NCBI GenBank assembly: GCA_014859375.1
Contig: JACUUH010000009.1
Span: forward strand, 1-58,594
DNA length: 58,594 nt
Direction of reading: 5' to 3'
DNA from: Gammaproteobacteria bacterium
GTDB taxonomy: Bacteria; Pseudomonadota; Gammaproteobacteria; Nitrosococcales; Methylophagaceae
The position numbers and the translations under genes were made by a program. Position 1 is the stretch's first letter. Every line of letters begins with the position of its first letter. The notes below the pieces were generated by a model, which did not search any database, had not been told where the DNA came from, and saw only the letters and a program-made list of their open reading frames with translations. Shown one piece after another: positions 1-9,526 of the stretch.

Positions 1-60
1 AGCTCCAGCTCCAGCTCCAGCTCCAGCTCCAGCTCCAGCTCCAGCTCCAGCTCCAGCTCC
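1..60. repeat. Perfect hexanucleotide tandem repeat (AGCTCC x10)
   Basis: Ten uninterrupted copies of AGCTCC run from the window edge; more may lie upstream. In the frame of the downstream SPOR domain the repeat reads Ala-Pro over and over. A six-base unit keeps the frame when copies are gained or lost, so slippage would change only the length of the linker. Confidence 0.95.
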
Positions 61-307
61 AACGGATAATGTGACCAAATCATGGATAATTCAACTTGCC
101 AGTTTTACCGCAAAAGAAAATGCACAATCATTGCAAAATACAGTTGTTAAAATGGGCTATACATCAACGATAGAAACCACCAATACCGCTGGCACTACAT
201 ATTATCGAGTGCGAATTGGACCTGAAGACAATAAGCAGCATGTCGATAAGATTGTTGCTGATGTGATTGCAAAGCTTAAAATTAATCCACAAGTTATATC
301 TCAATAA
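2..307 (+). CDS. dedD: SPOR-domain cell-division protein, C-terminal part (DedD-like)
   Basis: Partial gene; its start is upstream of the window. The visible part is an Ala-Pro repeat linker of about 20 residues followed by a SPOR domain (from WIIQLASF to the end, about 75 residues). SPOR domains bind denuded peptidoglycan at the division septum, and DedD is an inner-membrane protein with a cytoplasmic N-terminus and periplasmic SPOR domain. The dedD-cvpA-purF order is the classic gammaproteobacterial arrangement and supports the name. A GTG at 71 could be taken as a start, but the open frame continues through the repeat, so I treat it as internal. Confidence 0.85.
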   Translation, partial: APAPAPAPAPAPAPAPAPAPTDNVTKSWIIQLASFTAKENAQSLQNTVVKMGYTSTIETTNTAGTTYYRVRIGPEDNKQHVDKIVADVIAKLKINPQVISQ

Positions 308-415
308 TGACGCTGATTTTTTTCAATCTGTTATTTGTTAAAAATGTCTGGGGCTAATGGGGTCTATTCTGGTAGAATTCCGCTTTTATATAGCGTGTGA
401 GACACTGAGCAAAAT

Positions 416-910
416 ATGATTTGGGTTGATTATTTAATTATCGGCATCATAGTACTCTCCGCTACAATAAGTATTGTGAGAGGCTTCATTAAAGAGGTCT
501 TATCACTCGCTAGTTGGGCATTATCTTTCTGGGTTGCATTGTCATTTTCGCCACATCTTGCCACCTTACTAACTGATTATATTGCTACACCATCAATACG
601 ACTTTTCACGGCATTCTTCACCTTATTCTTAATCACCCTTATTTTAGGTGCCTTAGTGAACCATGTTATTTCTACACTTGTTGAGAAAACAGGTCTATCA
701 GGAACTGATCGTGCATTAGGTGTCATTTTTGGTTTGTTACGTGGTGGCGCAATTGTTGTGTTGTTAGTGTTAATTGCTGGGGCAACCCTAATGCCAAACG
801 ATAGTTGGTGGCAAAATTCACTGTTAATAGAACATTTTGAAAAACTTGCGCTTTGGGCAAGACAACTTTTACCTGCTGATATTGCAGGGTACATACACTT
901 TAGTGAATGA
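416..910 (+). CDS. cvpA: CvpA family membrane protein
   Basis: A 164-residue protein with four predicted membrane segments (about residues 7-23, 28-48, 62-82 and 100-122) and the family opening DYLIIGIIVLSA followed by GFIKEVLSL. CvpA is an inner-membrane protein named for its role in colicin V export; its basic function is still unclear, with links to envelope stress tolerance. The gene lies 12 bases before purF, as in most Gammaproteobacteria, and is probably cotranscribed with it. The start is the ATG at 416. The 108 bases before it hold no convincing promoter. Confidence 0.93.
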   Translation: MIWVDYLIIGIIVLSATISIVRGFIKEVLSLASWALSFWVALSFSPHLATLLTDYIATPSIRLFTAFFTLFLITLILGALVNHVISTLVEKTGLSGTDRALGVIFGLLRGGAIVVLLVLIAGATLMPNDSWWQNSLLIEHFEKLALWARQLLPADIAGYIHFSE

Positions 911-922
911 CAGGGTATAAAT

Positions 923-2431
923 ATGTGTGGAATTATTGGCATTGTTGGTAAGTCAGAGGTAAATCAGTCACTTTATGATGGTTTAACTGTGCTGCAACAC
1001 CGTGGTCAGGATGCTGCTGGTATCGTCACCTGTGACAAAAATGGACAATTATTTTTACGTAAGGATAACGGCTTGGTGAAAGATGTTTTCCATACCCGTC
1101 ACATGCTACGTTTACACGGCAATATGGGCATTGGCCATATTCGCTATCCAACCGCAGGCTGCTCAACTTCAGCAGAAGCGCAACCATTTTATGTTAATTC
1201 ACCTTTTGGTATTGCTCTTGCCCATAATGGTAATCTTACCAATACAAAAATTTTAAAAGATGAATTGTTTCAGAGTGATCGTAGACATTTAAATACCGAT
1301 TCTGATTCTGAAGTGTTATTAAACATTCTTGCCCATGAACTACAAAAAACCAGTCGCTTAACGCCACAAGCAGAAGATATTTTTAAAGCTGTTTCTCAAT
1401 TGCACAAACGTTGTAAAGGCGCATACGCTGTTGTAGCAATGATAGCTGGAGTGGGCGTTTTAGCTTTCCGTGACCCTTACGGTATTCGCCCTGTTGTCAT
1501 TGGTAAACGTGAAACTGAACAAGGCTCAGAATATATAGTTGCTTCTGAAAGTGTTGCGATTGATACCTTAGATTTTGAACTTATTCGAGATGTTGCGCCA
1601 GGTGAATGCGTATTTATCGATGTGAATGGCAATTTAGAAGCTCAACAATGTGCCGAAGCGCCTGTAATATCACCATGTATTTTTGAATTTGTTTATTTTG
1701 CTCGCCCAGATTCAATTATCGACGGCATTTCAGTTCATAAGAGTCGTTTAAGAATGGGTACTAAATTGGCTCAGAAAATTTTGCGTGAATATCCTGAACA
1801 CGATATTGATGTTGTTATCCCGATTCCTGATACCAGTCGAAGTGCAGCACTTCAGCTTTCATATGATCTAGGTATTCCATATCAAGAAGGCTTTATCAAA
1901 AACCGTTATATCGGTCGTACATTTATTATGCCTGGACAAACACAACGTAAAAAATCTGTCCGCCAAAAACTCAATGCAATTGATCTTGAGTTTCGTGGCA
2001 AAAATGTGTTGTTAGTAGATGATTCGATTGTTCGTGGTACAACATCGCAGCAAATTGTTCAGATGGCGCGTGATGCAGGTGCACGTAAGGTTTATTTTGC
2101 GTCGGCCGCACCACCAGTACGTTTTCCTAACGTATATGGTATCGATATGCCTTCACCGCATGAATTTGTTGCTCATGATCGTAATGTCAAACAAATCGCA
2201 CAAGAGTTAAGTGTTGACTGGCTGATTTATCAAGATCTTGATGATTTGGTCGATGCTGTTAAATACAACGACAAGGTGGCAGGATTTGATACATCATGCT
2301 TTGATGGTAATTATATTACTGGAGATATTGATGAATCTTATTTGTACTACATTAATGCCCTACGAAATGACAGTTCTAAACAAAAAACAGAAAAGTCTAA
2401 CGCTGTGATTGAAATCCATAACAATGCTTAA
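923..2431 (+). CDS. purF: Amidophosphoribosyltransferase
   Basis: Catalyses the first committed step of purine synthesis: PRPP plus glutamine gives 5-phosphoribosylamine. The 502-residue product has the family's normal length. It starts MCGIIGIVG, so Cys2 becomes the N-terminal nucleophile of the class II glutaminase domain (about 1-235) once Met is removed. The phosphoribosyltransferase domain follows, with the PRPP-binding motif [13 protein letters not shown] near residue 360. Conserved elements such as [11 protein letters not shown] and GHIRYPTAG are intact. Cytosolic enzyme. No obvious PurR operator was seen upstream. Confidence 0.98.
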   Translation: MCGIIGIVGKSEVNQSLYDGLTVLQHRGQDAAGIVTCDKNGQLFLRKDNGLVKDVFHTRHMLRLHGNMGIGHIRYPTAGCSTSAEAQPFYVNSPFGIALAHNGNLTNTKILKDELFQSDRRHLNTDSDSEVLLNILAHELQKTSRLTPQAEDIFKAVSQLHKRCKGAYAVVAMIAGVGVLAFRDPYGIRPVVIGKRETEQGSEYIVASESVAIDTLDFELIRDVAPGECVFIDVNGNLEAQQCAEAPVISPCIFEFVYFARPDSIIDGISVHKSRLRMGTKLAQKILREYPEHDIDVVIPIPDTSRSAALQLSYDLGIPYQEGFIKNRYIGRTFIMPGQTQRKKSVRQKLNAIDLEFRGKNVLLVDDSIVRGTTSQQIVQMARDAGARKVYFASAAPPVRFPNVYGIDMPSPHEFVAHDRNVKQIAQELSVDWLIYQDLDDLVDAVKYNDKVAGFDTSCFDGNYITGDIDESYLYYINALRNDSSKQKTEKSNAVIEIHNNA

Positions 2432-2500
2432 GTTAAGCTAATTTCATCATCTGTGTTATCTGTTTTAGTATCGATAACTAGAAAATAGATGGCATTAGCT

Positions 2501-2529
2501 TTGCTGTTTTATTGATTCTCTTATATAAT
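2501..2529 (+). promoter_or_regulatory. Strong sigma-70-like promoter for yceD-rpmF-plsX-fab
   Basis: TTGCTG (2501-2506) and a perfect TATAAT (2524-2529) are separated by 17 bases. Transcription would begin at about 2535-2537, leaving only a few bases before the ATG of yceD at 2540, and no Shine-Dalgarno is present there. It probably drives the ribosomal-protein/fatty-acid operon. Seen directly; activity is inferred. Confidence 0.7.
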
Positions 2530-2539
2530 TCCGTCGATT

Positions 2540-3064
2540 ATGCATCAGAAATTACCTAAAGAACTCGATCCGTTTCGTTTAGCTCAAAATGGCTTGAAAC
2601 TGGAAGGTCAAATACCGTTAGCAGATTTGCCAAGATTGACTCAATCTCTTCTAAGTGATCAAGGAATGGTTGATGTCAAAATGGCGTTTGATATAGATGA
2701 AGTGGGCACACCTTATATGAAGGGTGAATTTTCAGTCTCTGTATCGCTAACATGCCAGCGCTGTATGTCTGCAATGGCATTGGATTTGAACGTTGATTGT
2801 TTGTTAGCTTTAGTGAAAAGTGAGCGAAAAGTTGAAGGGTTGGCTGAGCAGTATGAGCCGTGGCTACTTGAAAGTAATGATCCGGTATTAACAAGTACGG
2901 TTATTGAAGATGAATTAATTCTGTCGTTGCCATTAGTGCCTAAGCATGACATAGCGTGCTTACCAGACAATATCTGGACTGCTGGCGACGATAATATTAT
3001 AACTGAGGATGAAAAGCCCGTATCACCATTTGCGGTATTGTCATCCTTAAAGACAAAGAAATAA
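2540..3064 (+). CDS. yceD: YceD family 23S rRNA accumulation protein (DUF177)
   Basis: A 174-residue DUF177 protein. YceD homologues are linked to 23S rRNA accumulation and always sit just before rpmF. Family marks are visible: the opening LPKELDPFRLAQNG, the CQRC pair near residues 73-76, VEDELILSLPLVPKHD-like segment in the second half, and the ending PFAVLSSLK. The start at 2540 aligns with homologues that begin a few residues before LDP.R.A, so it is likely correct even though no ribosome binding site is present. See the promoter entry: the transcript may be leaderless. Confidence 0.93.
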   Translation: MHQKLPKELDPFRLAQNGLKLEGQIPLADLPRLTQSLLSDQGMVDVKMAFDIDEVGTPYMKGEFSVSVSLTCQRCMSAMALDLNVDCLLALVKSERKVEGLAEQYEPWLLESNDPVLTSTVIEDELILSLPLVPKHDIACLPDNIWTAGDDNIITEDEKPVSPFAVLSSLKTKK

Positions 3065-3116
3065 CAATTTAATTGATTATTGAACATATACATTTTAGCG
3101 AGTTAGGAGTTTAAAC

Positions 3117-3296
3117 ATGGCTGTACAAAAGAGTAAAAAGAGCCCATCACGTCGTGGCATGCGTCGTTCACACGATGCATTAACTGAAACAACAGTATCA
3201 GTTGATGCTACATCAGGTGAATTACACCGTCGTCACCATGTAACTGCAGATGGCTACTACCGTGGTCGTAAAGTGATTGCTGATAAAAGCGAATAA
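3117..3296 (+). CDS. rpmF: 50S ribosomal protein L32
   Basis: A 59-residue basic protein beginning [20 protein letters not shown], which is the diagnostic N-terminus of bacterial L32; the GYYRGRKVI segment near the C-terminus is also typical. It has no zinc-binding cysteines, so it is the Cys-minus form. A good Shine-Dalgarno (TTAGGAG, about 3103-3109) precedes the ATG. It sits 52 bases after yceD and 12 before plsX, coupling a ribosomal protein gene to lipid synthesis genes as in E. coli. Confidence 0.97.
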   Translation: MAVQKSKKSPSRRGMRRSHDALTETTVSVDATSGELHRRHHVTADGYYRGRKVIADKSE

Positions 3297-3308
3297 GGCT
3301 TAATTCTA

Positions 3309-4328
3309 TTGAGTCTTACAATATCTATAGATGCCATGGGCGGGGATAACGGTCCCCAAGTCGTTATTCCCGCAGCCATTCGCGCATTAAAGTCACATCC
3401 TAATGTCACACTTATTTTAGTAGGTGATCAAGATATCCTAAAAACATATCTTGAAAAACATCACGTTCAAAATGACGAACGATTTGTAATTCATCATGCA
3501 TCGCAACAAGTCGCAATGGATGAATCACCTGCAATAGCTTTACGCACCAAAAAAGATTCATCAATGCGTGTGGCTATTAATTTAGTGAAAGAGGGTACGG
3601 CAGCCGCATGTGTCAGTGCTGGTAATACCGGTGCATTGATGGCAACAGCGCGTTTTGTACTGAAGACATTACCTGGAATTGAACGTCCAGCGATAGTTTC
3701 AGCATTGCCAACAATGAAAGGGCATAGCTATGTTCTGGATTTAGGTGCTAATGTCGATTCAAGTGCAGAACATCTTGTGCAATTTGCTGTTATGGGCTCT
3801 GTATTGGCAGAAGTTATTGAAGGAAAAACTAATCCAACAATTGGTCTACTCAATATAGGTTCAGAAGAAATAAAAGGTAATGAACGTGTTAAAGAAGCAG
3901 CTCGTTTATTAAGTGCAATTGATCTGAATTATTATGGTTTCGTAGAAGGCGATGGCTTATATCGAGGTGATGTTGACGTTGTTGTTTGTGATGGTTTTGT
4001 TGGTAATGTTGCTCTAAAAGCAAGTGAAGGGGTTATACACATGATGCGTCATTTTTTGCGCCAATCATTCAGTAAAAACATCTTTACCAAGATCGCAGGA
4101 TTAATCGCCTTGCCTGTTCTCAAACACTTTAGAGATGAATTGGATCCGCGTGCCTACAATGGTGCCAACCTTATTGGTTTACAAGGTATTGTAATAAAAA
4201 GTCATGGTGGTGCTGATGAAATTGGCTATGCCAATGCGATTACTATTGCCATATTAGAAGCTGAAAAAGATGTTCCTAATATTATTAGTAAACATTTAGA
4301 AACCTTACTCGAAGGACATATAGCGTGA
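3309..4328 (+). CDS. plsX: Phosphate acyltransferase PlsX
   Basis: Converts acyl-ACP to acyl-phosphate, the acyl donor for PlsY in phospholipid synthesis. The 339-residue product opens with [12 protein letters not shown], the PlsX signature, and includes [12 protein letters not shown] and [14 protein letters not shown]. The only start that keeps this N-terminus is TTG at 3309, 12 bases after rpmF; AAGG at 3295-3298 is a plausible ribosome binding site. The 3' end overlaps fabH by four bases, suggesting translational coupling. Peripheral membrane enzyme. Confidence 0.97.
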   Translation: MSLTISIDAMGGDNGPQVVIPAAIRALKSHPNVTLILVGDQDILKTYLEKHHVQNDERFVIHHASQQVAMDESPAIALRTKKDSSMRVAINLVKEGTAAACVSAGNTGALMATARFVLKTLPGIERPAIVSALPTMKGHSYVLDLGANVDSSAEHLVQFAVMGSVLAEVIEGKTNPTIGLLNIGSEEIKGNERVKEAARLLSAIDLNYYGFVEGDGLYRGDVDVVVCDGFVGNVALKASEGVIHMMRHFLRQSFSKNIFTKIAGLIALPVLKHFRDELDPRAYNGANLIGLQGIVIKSHGGADEIGYANAITIAILEAEKDVPNIISKHLETLLEGHIA

Positions 4329-5287
4329 TTTATTCGCGAATTGCTGGTACAGGTAGTTATTTACCAGAAAAAGTTTTAACTAATCATGATCTGGAAAACA
4401 TGGTTGAAACCAGTGACCAGTGGATTACTGAGCGTACAGGTATAAAAAAACGCCATATAGTTGCTGATGATGAAACAACTACTGATTTAGCGTTTAATGC
4501 AGCGGTTAAGGCTATTGAAGCAGCTGGAATTGCCAACGCTGATATTGATTTAATTATTGTTGCGACAACAACGCCAACGCGTGTTTTTCCGAGTACGGCA
4601 TCACTGGTTCAACAAAAATTAAATATCACCAATAACTGCCCTGCTTTTGATATACAAGCAGTATGTACCGGTTTTATTTACGCGTTAACTGTTGCCGATA
4701 AATTTATTAAATCAGGCAGTGTTAAAAATGCCTTAATTATCGGTGCTGAATCATTCTCACGAATCATAGATTGGACCGATCGTAATACATGTGTCTTATT
4801 TGGCGATGGTGCTGGGGCTGTTATTCTTCAGGCTTCCGAAGAAACAGGTATCTTGTCTACCCATATACATTCTGACGGTAGTTACAACGAATTATTGTCA
4901 GTTCCAACTGGTCCAGGCTCTATTCCAAGCGACGCTAATCCTTATGTTGAAATGCAAGGTAATGATGTTTTTAAAGTCGCCGTTAGAACCTTAAGTAGTA
5001 TTGTTGATGAAACTTTGACTACCAATAATATGGATAAACATGATATCGATTGGTTAATTCCACATCAGGCTAATATTCGCATTATCACGGCAACAGCCAA
5101 GAAATTATCTATGTCTATGGATCATGTTGTTGTCACGGTTGATGAGCATGGTAATACTTCTGCAGCATCTATCCCACTAGCACTTGATGTCGCTGTAAGA
5201 GATGGCCGTATTCAACGTGGTGAAACTTTGCTATTTGAAGCATTCGGTGGCGGTTTCACATGGGGTTCAACCCTTTTGAAATTCTAA
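4325..5287 (+). CDS. fabH: Beta-ketoacyl-ACP synthase III
   Basis: Starts fatty acid synthesis by condensing acetyl-CoA with malonyl-ACP. The 320-residue product has the catalytic triad in place: Cys114 (in QAVCTGF), His in HQANIRI and Asn in GNTSAAS. The GERTGI-type N-terminal motif is present as [10 protein letters not shown]. Start is GTG at 4325, inside the end of plsX, with AAGGA about ten bases upstream. Part of the plsX-fabH-fabD-fabG-acpP-fabF series. Confidence 0.97.
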   Translation: MIYSRIAGTGSYLPEKVLTNHDLENMVETSDQWITERTGIKKRHIVADDETTTDLAFNAAVKAIEAAGIANADIDLIIVATTTPTRVFPSTASLVQQKLNITNNCPAFDIQAVCTGFIYALTVADKFIKSGSVKNALIIGAESFSRIIDWTDRNTCVLFGDGAGAVILQASEETGILSTHIHSDGSYNELLSVPTGPGSIPSDANPYVEMQGNDVFKVAVRTLSSIVDETLTTNNMDKHDIDWLIPHQANIRIITATAKKLSMSMDHVVVTVDEHGNTSAASIPLALDVAVRDGRIQRGETLLFEAFGGGFTWGSTLLKF

Positions 5288-5305
5288 TTTTATAAGGATT
5301 AATGC

Positions 5306-6244
5306 ATGAGTTTTGCTTTTGTATTTCCAGGGCAAGGGTCACAATCTGTAGGGATGTTATCCGAACTTTCAACTGTTTTTCCACACGTACAAGCTACATT
5401 CTCAGAAGCATCAGAAGCCTTAGGCTATGATCTGTGGAAACTGGTATCTGAAGGTCCTGAACACGATCTAAACCAAACTGAACGCACCCAACCTGCCATG
5501 TTGGCTGCTGGTATTGCTGTATGGCGCTGTTGGCAAGCAACAACAGACCTATCACCGGCCTTTGTTGCTGGTCATAGTTTAGGTGAATATACTGCTTTAG
5601 TTGCTGCTGGGGCATTAGAGTTTGCTGATGCAATTAAATTAGTTGAGTTGCGTGGTCAATTTATGCAACAAGCTGTACCAACAGGTCAAGGTGCAATGGC
5701 AGCTATTTTAGGGCTGGAAGATGATGTCGTCAGAGCAGTGTGTGAGCAAGCTTCTGAATTCGGTGTTGTTGAAGCTGTAAATTTTAACTCACCAGGACAA
5801 GTTGTTATTGCCGGCAGTGCCGATGCTGTTAACCCTGCTTTAGAAATTGCAAAAGAAAAAGGTGCGAAACGTGCGTTATTACTGCCAGTGAGTGTACCGT
5901 CACATTGTGCTTTAATGAAACCAGCTGCTGAAAATCTAGCGAATGCCTTGACTGATATTACTATTGGCATACCTACTATTCCGGTTATTCATAACGCAAG
6001 TGTTACATCTGTTGATTCAGCGGCAGAGATTAAACATCTACTTGCAATGCAGTTATACAGTCCAGTACGTTGGGTCGAAACGGTTCAATGGTTCGCAGGT
6101 CAAGGTGTAGATACACTGGTCGAGTGTGGTCCAGGCAAGGTGTTAGCTGGTCTGACCAAACGAATTGATAAATCGTTAACGGGCTTATCCGTATTTGATC
6201 AAAAATCATTACAAGCCGCAATACAAGCATTAGGAGAGAACTAA
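5306..6244 (+). CDS. fabD: Malonyl-CoA:ACP transacylase
   Basis: Loads malonate onto acyl carrier protein. The 312-residue product begins FAFVFPGQGSQ; the nucleophile is Ser91 in GHSLGEY, and the catalytic His lies in VPSHCALM near residue 200. Length and motifs are normal for bacterial FabD. TAAGGA precedes the ATG. The stop codon overlaps the fabG start (TAATG), so the two are translationally coupled. Confidence 0.97.
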   Translation: MSFAFVFPGQGSQSVGMLSELSTVFPHVQATFSEASEALGYDLWKLVSEGPEHDLNQTERTQPAMLAAGIAVWRCWQATTDLSPAFVAGHSLGEYTALVAAGALEFADAIKLVELRGQFMQQAVPTGQGAMAAILGLEDDVVRAVCEQASEFGVVEAVNFNSPGQVVIAGSADAVNPALEIAKEKGAKRALLLPVSVPSHCALMKPAAENLANALTDITIGIPTIPVIHNASVTSVDSAAEIKHLLAMQLYSPVRWVETVQWFAGQGVDTLVECGPGKVLAGLTKRIDKSLTGLSVFDQKSLQAAIQALGEN

Positions 6245-6987
6245 TGAGTCTAGAAGGAAAAGTGGCATTAGTTACTGGCGCAACACGGGGTATTGGCCGT
6301 GCAATAGCGCTTAAATTAGGTCAACAGGGTGCGGCAGTCGTTGGTACTGCAACATCAGAAAATGGTGCCCAAGCTATCTCTGATTTTTTAGCTGAAGCCA
6401 ATATTGCAGGTACAGGTGTGGTATTAAATGTGACCGATGCTGACTCAATTGAAGCTGTCGTAACTAAAACAGAAGCTGATTTTGGTGCTCCTTCCATATT
6501 AGTCAATAATGCCGGTATTACCCGTGATAACTTATTGATGCGAATGAAAGATGAAGAATGGAATGACATTATCGACACTAACTTGACACCTATTTATAAG
6601 TTGAGCAAACGTTGTTTGCGAGCGATGACTAAAGCACGATGGGGACGTATTATTACGATCACATCTGTTGTTGGTGTGATGGGCAATGCAGGTCAAACTA
6701 ATTATGCAGCAGCTAAAGCAGGCGTAATTGGCTTTTCTAAATCACTAGCACGTGAAGTTGGTGCTCGCGGCATCACTGTTAATAGTGTTGCTCCAGGGTT
6801 TATTGATACTGATATGACCAGTCATTTGGCAGAAGCGCATAAAGCGGCATTACTCGAACAAGTGCCAGTGAAACGACTAGGTAAACCAGAAGAAATTGCT
6901 GCCGCAGTTGCTTATTTAGCAAGTATGGAAGCAGGCTATGTTACCGGCGAGACATTGAATGTTAATGGCGGTATGTACATGAATTAA
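6244..6987 (+). CDS. fabG: 3-oxoacyl-ACP reductase
   Basis: NADPH-dependent reduction of beta-ketoacyl-ACP in fatty acid elongation. A 247-residue classical short-chain dehydrogenase: cofactor motif TGATRGIGR near residue 13, NNAG near 89, and the Ser-Tyr-x3-Lys active site (ITSVVG, then YAAAKAG near 151-155). The C-terminal VNGGMYMN is typical of FabG. Overlaps fabD by one base. A 138-base gap with its own likely promoter follows before acpP. Confidence 0.96.
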   Translation: MSLEGKVALVTGATRGIGRAIALKLGQQGAAVVGTATSENGAQAISDFLAEANIAGTGVVLNVTDADSIEAVVTKTEADFGAPSILVNNAGITRDNLLMRMKDEEWNDIIDTNLTPIYKLSKRCLRAMTKARWGRIITITSVVGVMGNAGQTNYAAAKAGVIGFSKSLAREVGARGITVNSVAPGFIDTDMTSHLAEAHKAALLEQVPVKRLGKPEEIAAAVAYLASMEAGYVTGETLNVNGGMYMN

Positions 6988-7052
6988 TTGGTTGTTTTTT
7001 AGTATAATTAATTAAAATTGAAGTAAAAAGCGCCAATCCAAGTTGATTTGGC

Positions 7053-7079
7053 TTGTTAATAAGTTGCTTGCACTATAAA
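7053..7079 (+). promoter_or_regulatory. Candidate promoter for acpP
   Basis: TTGTTA (7053-7058) and TATAAA (7074-7079) with a 15-base spacer, just after a small hairpin (GCCAA at 7032-7036, TTGGC at 7048-7052). The spacing is shorter than ideal, so this is tentative. acpP commonly has its own promoter because ACP is needed in large amounts, and a good ribosome binding site (AGAGGAAA) precedes its ATG. Confidence 0.35.
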
Positions 7080-7125
7080 ATGCCAGCACATTTTGTGTAT
7101 TAAACCACCAGAGGAAATATAGGTT

Positions 7126-7362
7126 ATGAGTGATATCGAAGCTCGAGTAAAAGACATCGTTGTTGAACAGTTAGGTGTAAGTGCTGATCAAGTAACAACA
7201 GATGCATCGTTTATCGATGATTTAGGCGCTGATTCTTTAGATACTGTCGAATTAGTTATGGCACTTGAAGAAGAATTTGAATGTGAAATCCCAGATGAAA
7301 AAGCTGAGAAAATCACTACAGTTAAAGAAGCAGTTAACTATATTAACTCTGTTCAGTCTTAA
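7126..7362 (+). CDS. acpP: Acyl carrier protein
   Basis: A 78-residue acidic protein that carries growing acyl chains on a phosphopantetheine arm. The attachment serine is in [10 protein letters not shown] (about residue 37). Overall sequence, length and acidity are those of housekeeping bacterial ACP. It lies between fabG and fabF and is followed by a very stable hairpin, which should uncouple its expression from fabF. Confidence 0.98.
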   Translation: MSDIEARVKDIVVEQLGVSADQVTTDASFIDDLGADSLDTVELVMALEEEFECEIPDEKAEKITTVKEAVNYINSVQS

Positions 7363-7380
7363 TACACGTTACAGCTAAAT

Positions 7381-7419
7381 CATAGCCGTCTAGATGTAAA
7401 ACACATCTAGACGGCTATG
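7381..7419 (+). terminator. 17-bp perfect hairpin between acpP and fabF
   Basis: Positions 7381-7397 and 7403-7419 are perfectly complementary, with a five-base loop (AAAAC) and a T-rich run (TTGTATTT) after the stem. This looks like an intrinsic terminator or attenuator that lets most acpP transcripts end here while some read through to fabF. It could also act as a 3' stabiliser of the acpP message. The symmetrical stem could work in either direction. Confidence 0.75.
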
Positions 7420-7453
7420 TTGTATTTGAGAAATGTAAATCGAGGAAATACTG

Positions 7454-8695
7454 ATGTCGAAACGACGCGTTGTAGTAACTGGCCTTGGTGTAATAACACC
7501 AGTTGGGTTATCAGTAAAACAAACTTGGGAAAATATTCTTGCAGGGAAAAGTGGGGTAGCCCCAATCACTGTTTTTGATACTTCAGAGTTTTCCGTGCGA
7601 TTTGGTGCAAATATTAACGATTTTGATATTACGACCATTATTCCTCGGAAAGACGCTAAAAAGATGGATACATTTATCCATTATGGTATTGCTGCAGCCA
7701 AAGAGGCTATTGAAGATTCTGGTCTAGAAGTCACAGAACAAAATGCGGAACGCATTGGTGTGGCTATTGGTTCTGGAATTGGTGGTTTACCAGGTATCGA
7801 AGCCGGTTATGATGCTTATCTCAATGGCGGTCCAAGAAAAATTTCACCGTTCTTTGTACCGAGTAATATCATCAATATGATCGGTGGTAATTTATCGATT
7901 ATGTATGGTTTCAAAGGCCCTAATACAGCAATCGTCACTGCCTGCTCTAGTGGTACGCATAATATCAGTAGTGCCGGCCGAATGATTCAATATGGCGACG
8001 CCGATGTCATGATTGCTGGTGGTGCTGAAATGTCAACGTCAAAAACGGGCTTAGGTGGTTTTGCTGCAGCGAGAGCTTTATCTACACGCAATGATGATCC
8101 GCAAGCTGCAAGTCGTCCTTGGGACAAAGATCGTGATGGTTTTGTCTTGGGTGATGGCGCCGGTGTTATGGTGTTAGAGGAATATGAACATGCGATTAAA
8201 CGTGGTGCGACTATTTATGCAGAATTAGCAGGTTCAGGCATGAGTTCTGATGCCTATCATATAACAACACCGTCAGTTGGTGGTGAAGGTGCGGCGCGTT
8301 GTATGAAAAATGCAATGGCAGATGCTGGTCTTAATCCTGATCAAATCGATTACATTAACGCTCATGGTACTTCTACCCCCGCTGGTGATGTCTGTGAAAC
8401 CCAAGCGGTTAAGGCGGCATTAGGTCATGCGGCTCAAACGGTTGCTGTTAGCTCAACTAAATCTATGATTGGACATCTTCTAGGTGCTGCCGGCGGTGTT
8501 GAAGCGGTATTTAGTGTGTTGGCAATTCGCGATCAAGTTGCGCCACCCACTATTAATCTTGATAATCCTGATCCTGAATGTGATCTTGACTATGTACCGC
8601 ATACTGCACGTCAAATGAAGCTAGATGTTACTATGTCAAATTCGTTTGGATTTGGTGGATCTAACGGTACAGTTATTTTTAAGAAGATAGTGTAA
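7454..8695 (+). CDS. fabF: Beta-ketoacyl-ACP synthase II
   Basis: Elongating condensing enzyme of fatty acid synthesis. The 413-residue product carries the Cys-His-His triad: Cys in TACSSGTHN (about residue 164), His in [11 protein letters not shown] (near 304) and His in GHLLGAAGG (near 340), and ends in [14 protein letters not shown] at 7454 follows GAGGAAA. Length and motifs match FabF rather than FabB. Just upstream of pabC, as in many Gammaproteobacteria. Confidence 0.97.
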   Translation: MSKRRVVVTGLGVITPVGLSVKQTWENILAGKSGVAPITVFDTSEFSVRFGANINDFDITTIIPRKDAKKMDTFIHYGIAAAKEAIEDSGLEVTEQNAERIGVAIGSGIGGLPGIEAGYDAYLNGGPRKISPFFVPSNIINMIGGNLSIMYGFKGPNTAIVTACSSGTHNISSAGRMIQYGDADVMIAGGAEMSTSKTGLGGFAAARALSTRNDDPQAASRPWDKDRDGFVLGDGAGVMVLEEYEHAIKRGATIYAELAGSGMSSDAYHITTPSVGGEGAARCMKNAMADAGLNPDQIDYINAHGTSTPAGDVCETQAVKAALGHAAQTVAVSSTKSMIGHLLGAAGGVEAVFSVLAIRDQVAPPTINLDNPDPECDLDYVPHTARQMKLDVTMSNSFGFGGSNGTVIFKKIV

Positions 8696-8707
8696 AGGTT
8701 TGATAAC

Positions 8708-9526
8708 ATGATTCTTGTTAACGGAAAAACCGAAGACAGGATTGCTATTACAGACCGTGGCCTACAGTATGGTGACGGTCTGTTTGAAACCATTGCTTAT
8801 CGCACTGGTATCGCCGAATTTTTGCAGCAGCATATAGAACGGCTTCTGCTTGGTTGCGAAAAACTTGGCATCAACTTCACTCACGTTGACCAACTCGAAC
8901 ATGACATTACTCAGATCTCGAATGATCTTGCTAATAACGATGGTGTGATTAAAATCATCATCACTCGTGGCAGTGGTGGCAGAGGTTATTTCGCAAGCCC
9001 CGACCTAACGGCTACACGCATTGTGTCAAGTCATCCTCTACCATCGTATCCAACTGAGAATACTGCTAAAGGCATTATTGCTAGGTTTTGCCAACATCAA
9101 TTATCTGACAATGTTCATTTAGCCGGTATTAAACATCTTAACCGTCTTGATCAAGTGTTAGCACGTAATGAATGGACTGATCCAACAATCGCTGAAGGTC
9201 TAATGAGCAATGCTGACGGTAATATTGTTGAAGGCACAATGTCGAATCTGTTTGTAGTGCTAGACAATAAATTAATGACACCATTATTAACTCACGCTGG
9301 TATCGCTGGAATAATTCGAGCTAGACTGATTACAATTGCACAAGATTATGGACTTGAATTTGAACAACGTGACATAAGTCGTTCAGATATAACTAATGCC
9401 CAAGAGCTATTTGTGTGCAATAGTATTATTGGTATTTGGCCTATACGCTTGATTGAGACCCGATCCTATCCTGTTGGACCTATTACGCAACTACTTCAGA
9501 ACTTGCTTTCTAAAAGTCCTAAATAA
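8708..9526 (+). CDS. pabC: Aminodeoxychorismate lyase
   Basis: PLP enzyme that releases pyruvate from aminodeoxychorismate to give p-aminobenzoate for folate. A 272-residue fold-type IV protein: opening ILVNGK, then DRGLQYGDGLFET, the likely PLP lysine in GIKHLNRLDQVLAR, and EGTMSNLFVV. It is related to branched-chain aminotransferases, but length and the fabF-pabC-mltG context favour PabC. Overlaps mltG by one base (TAATG). Confidence 0.93.
   Translation: MILVNGKTEDRIAITDRGLQYGDGLFETIAYRTGIAEFLQQHIERLLLGCEKLGINFTHVDQLEHDITQISNDLANNDGVIKIIITRGSGGRGYFASPDLTATRIVSSHPLPSYPTENTAKGIIARFCQHQLSDNVHLAGIKHLNRLDQVLARNEWTDPTIAEGLMSNADGNIVEGTMSNLFVVLDNKLMTPLLTHAGIAGIIRARLITIAQDYGLEFEQRDISRSDITNAQELFVCNSIIGIWPIRLIETRSYPVGPITQLLQNLLSKSPK

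Noticed and set aside
2436..2501. Terminator after purF from AAGCTAAT and ATTAGCTT arms
   Set aside because: Eight pairs around a 50-base loop and no U-tract; not a convincing terminator.
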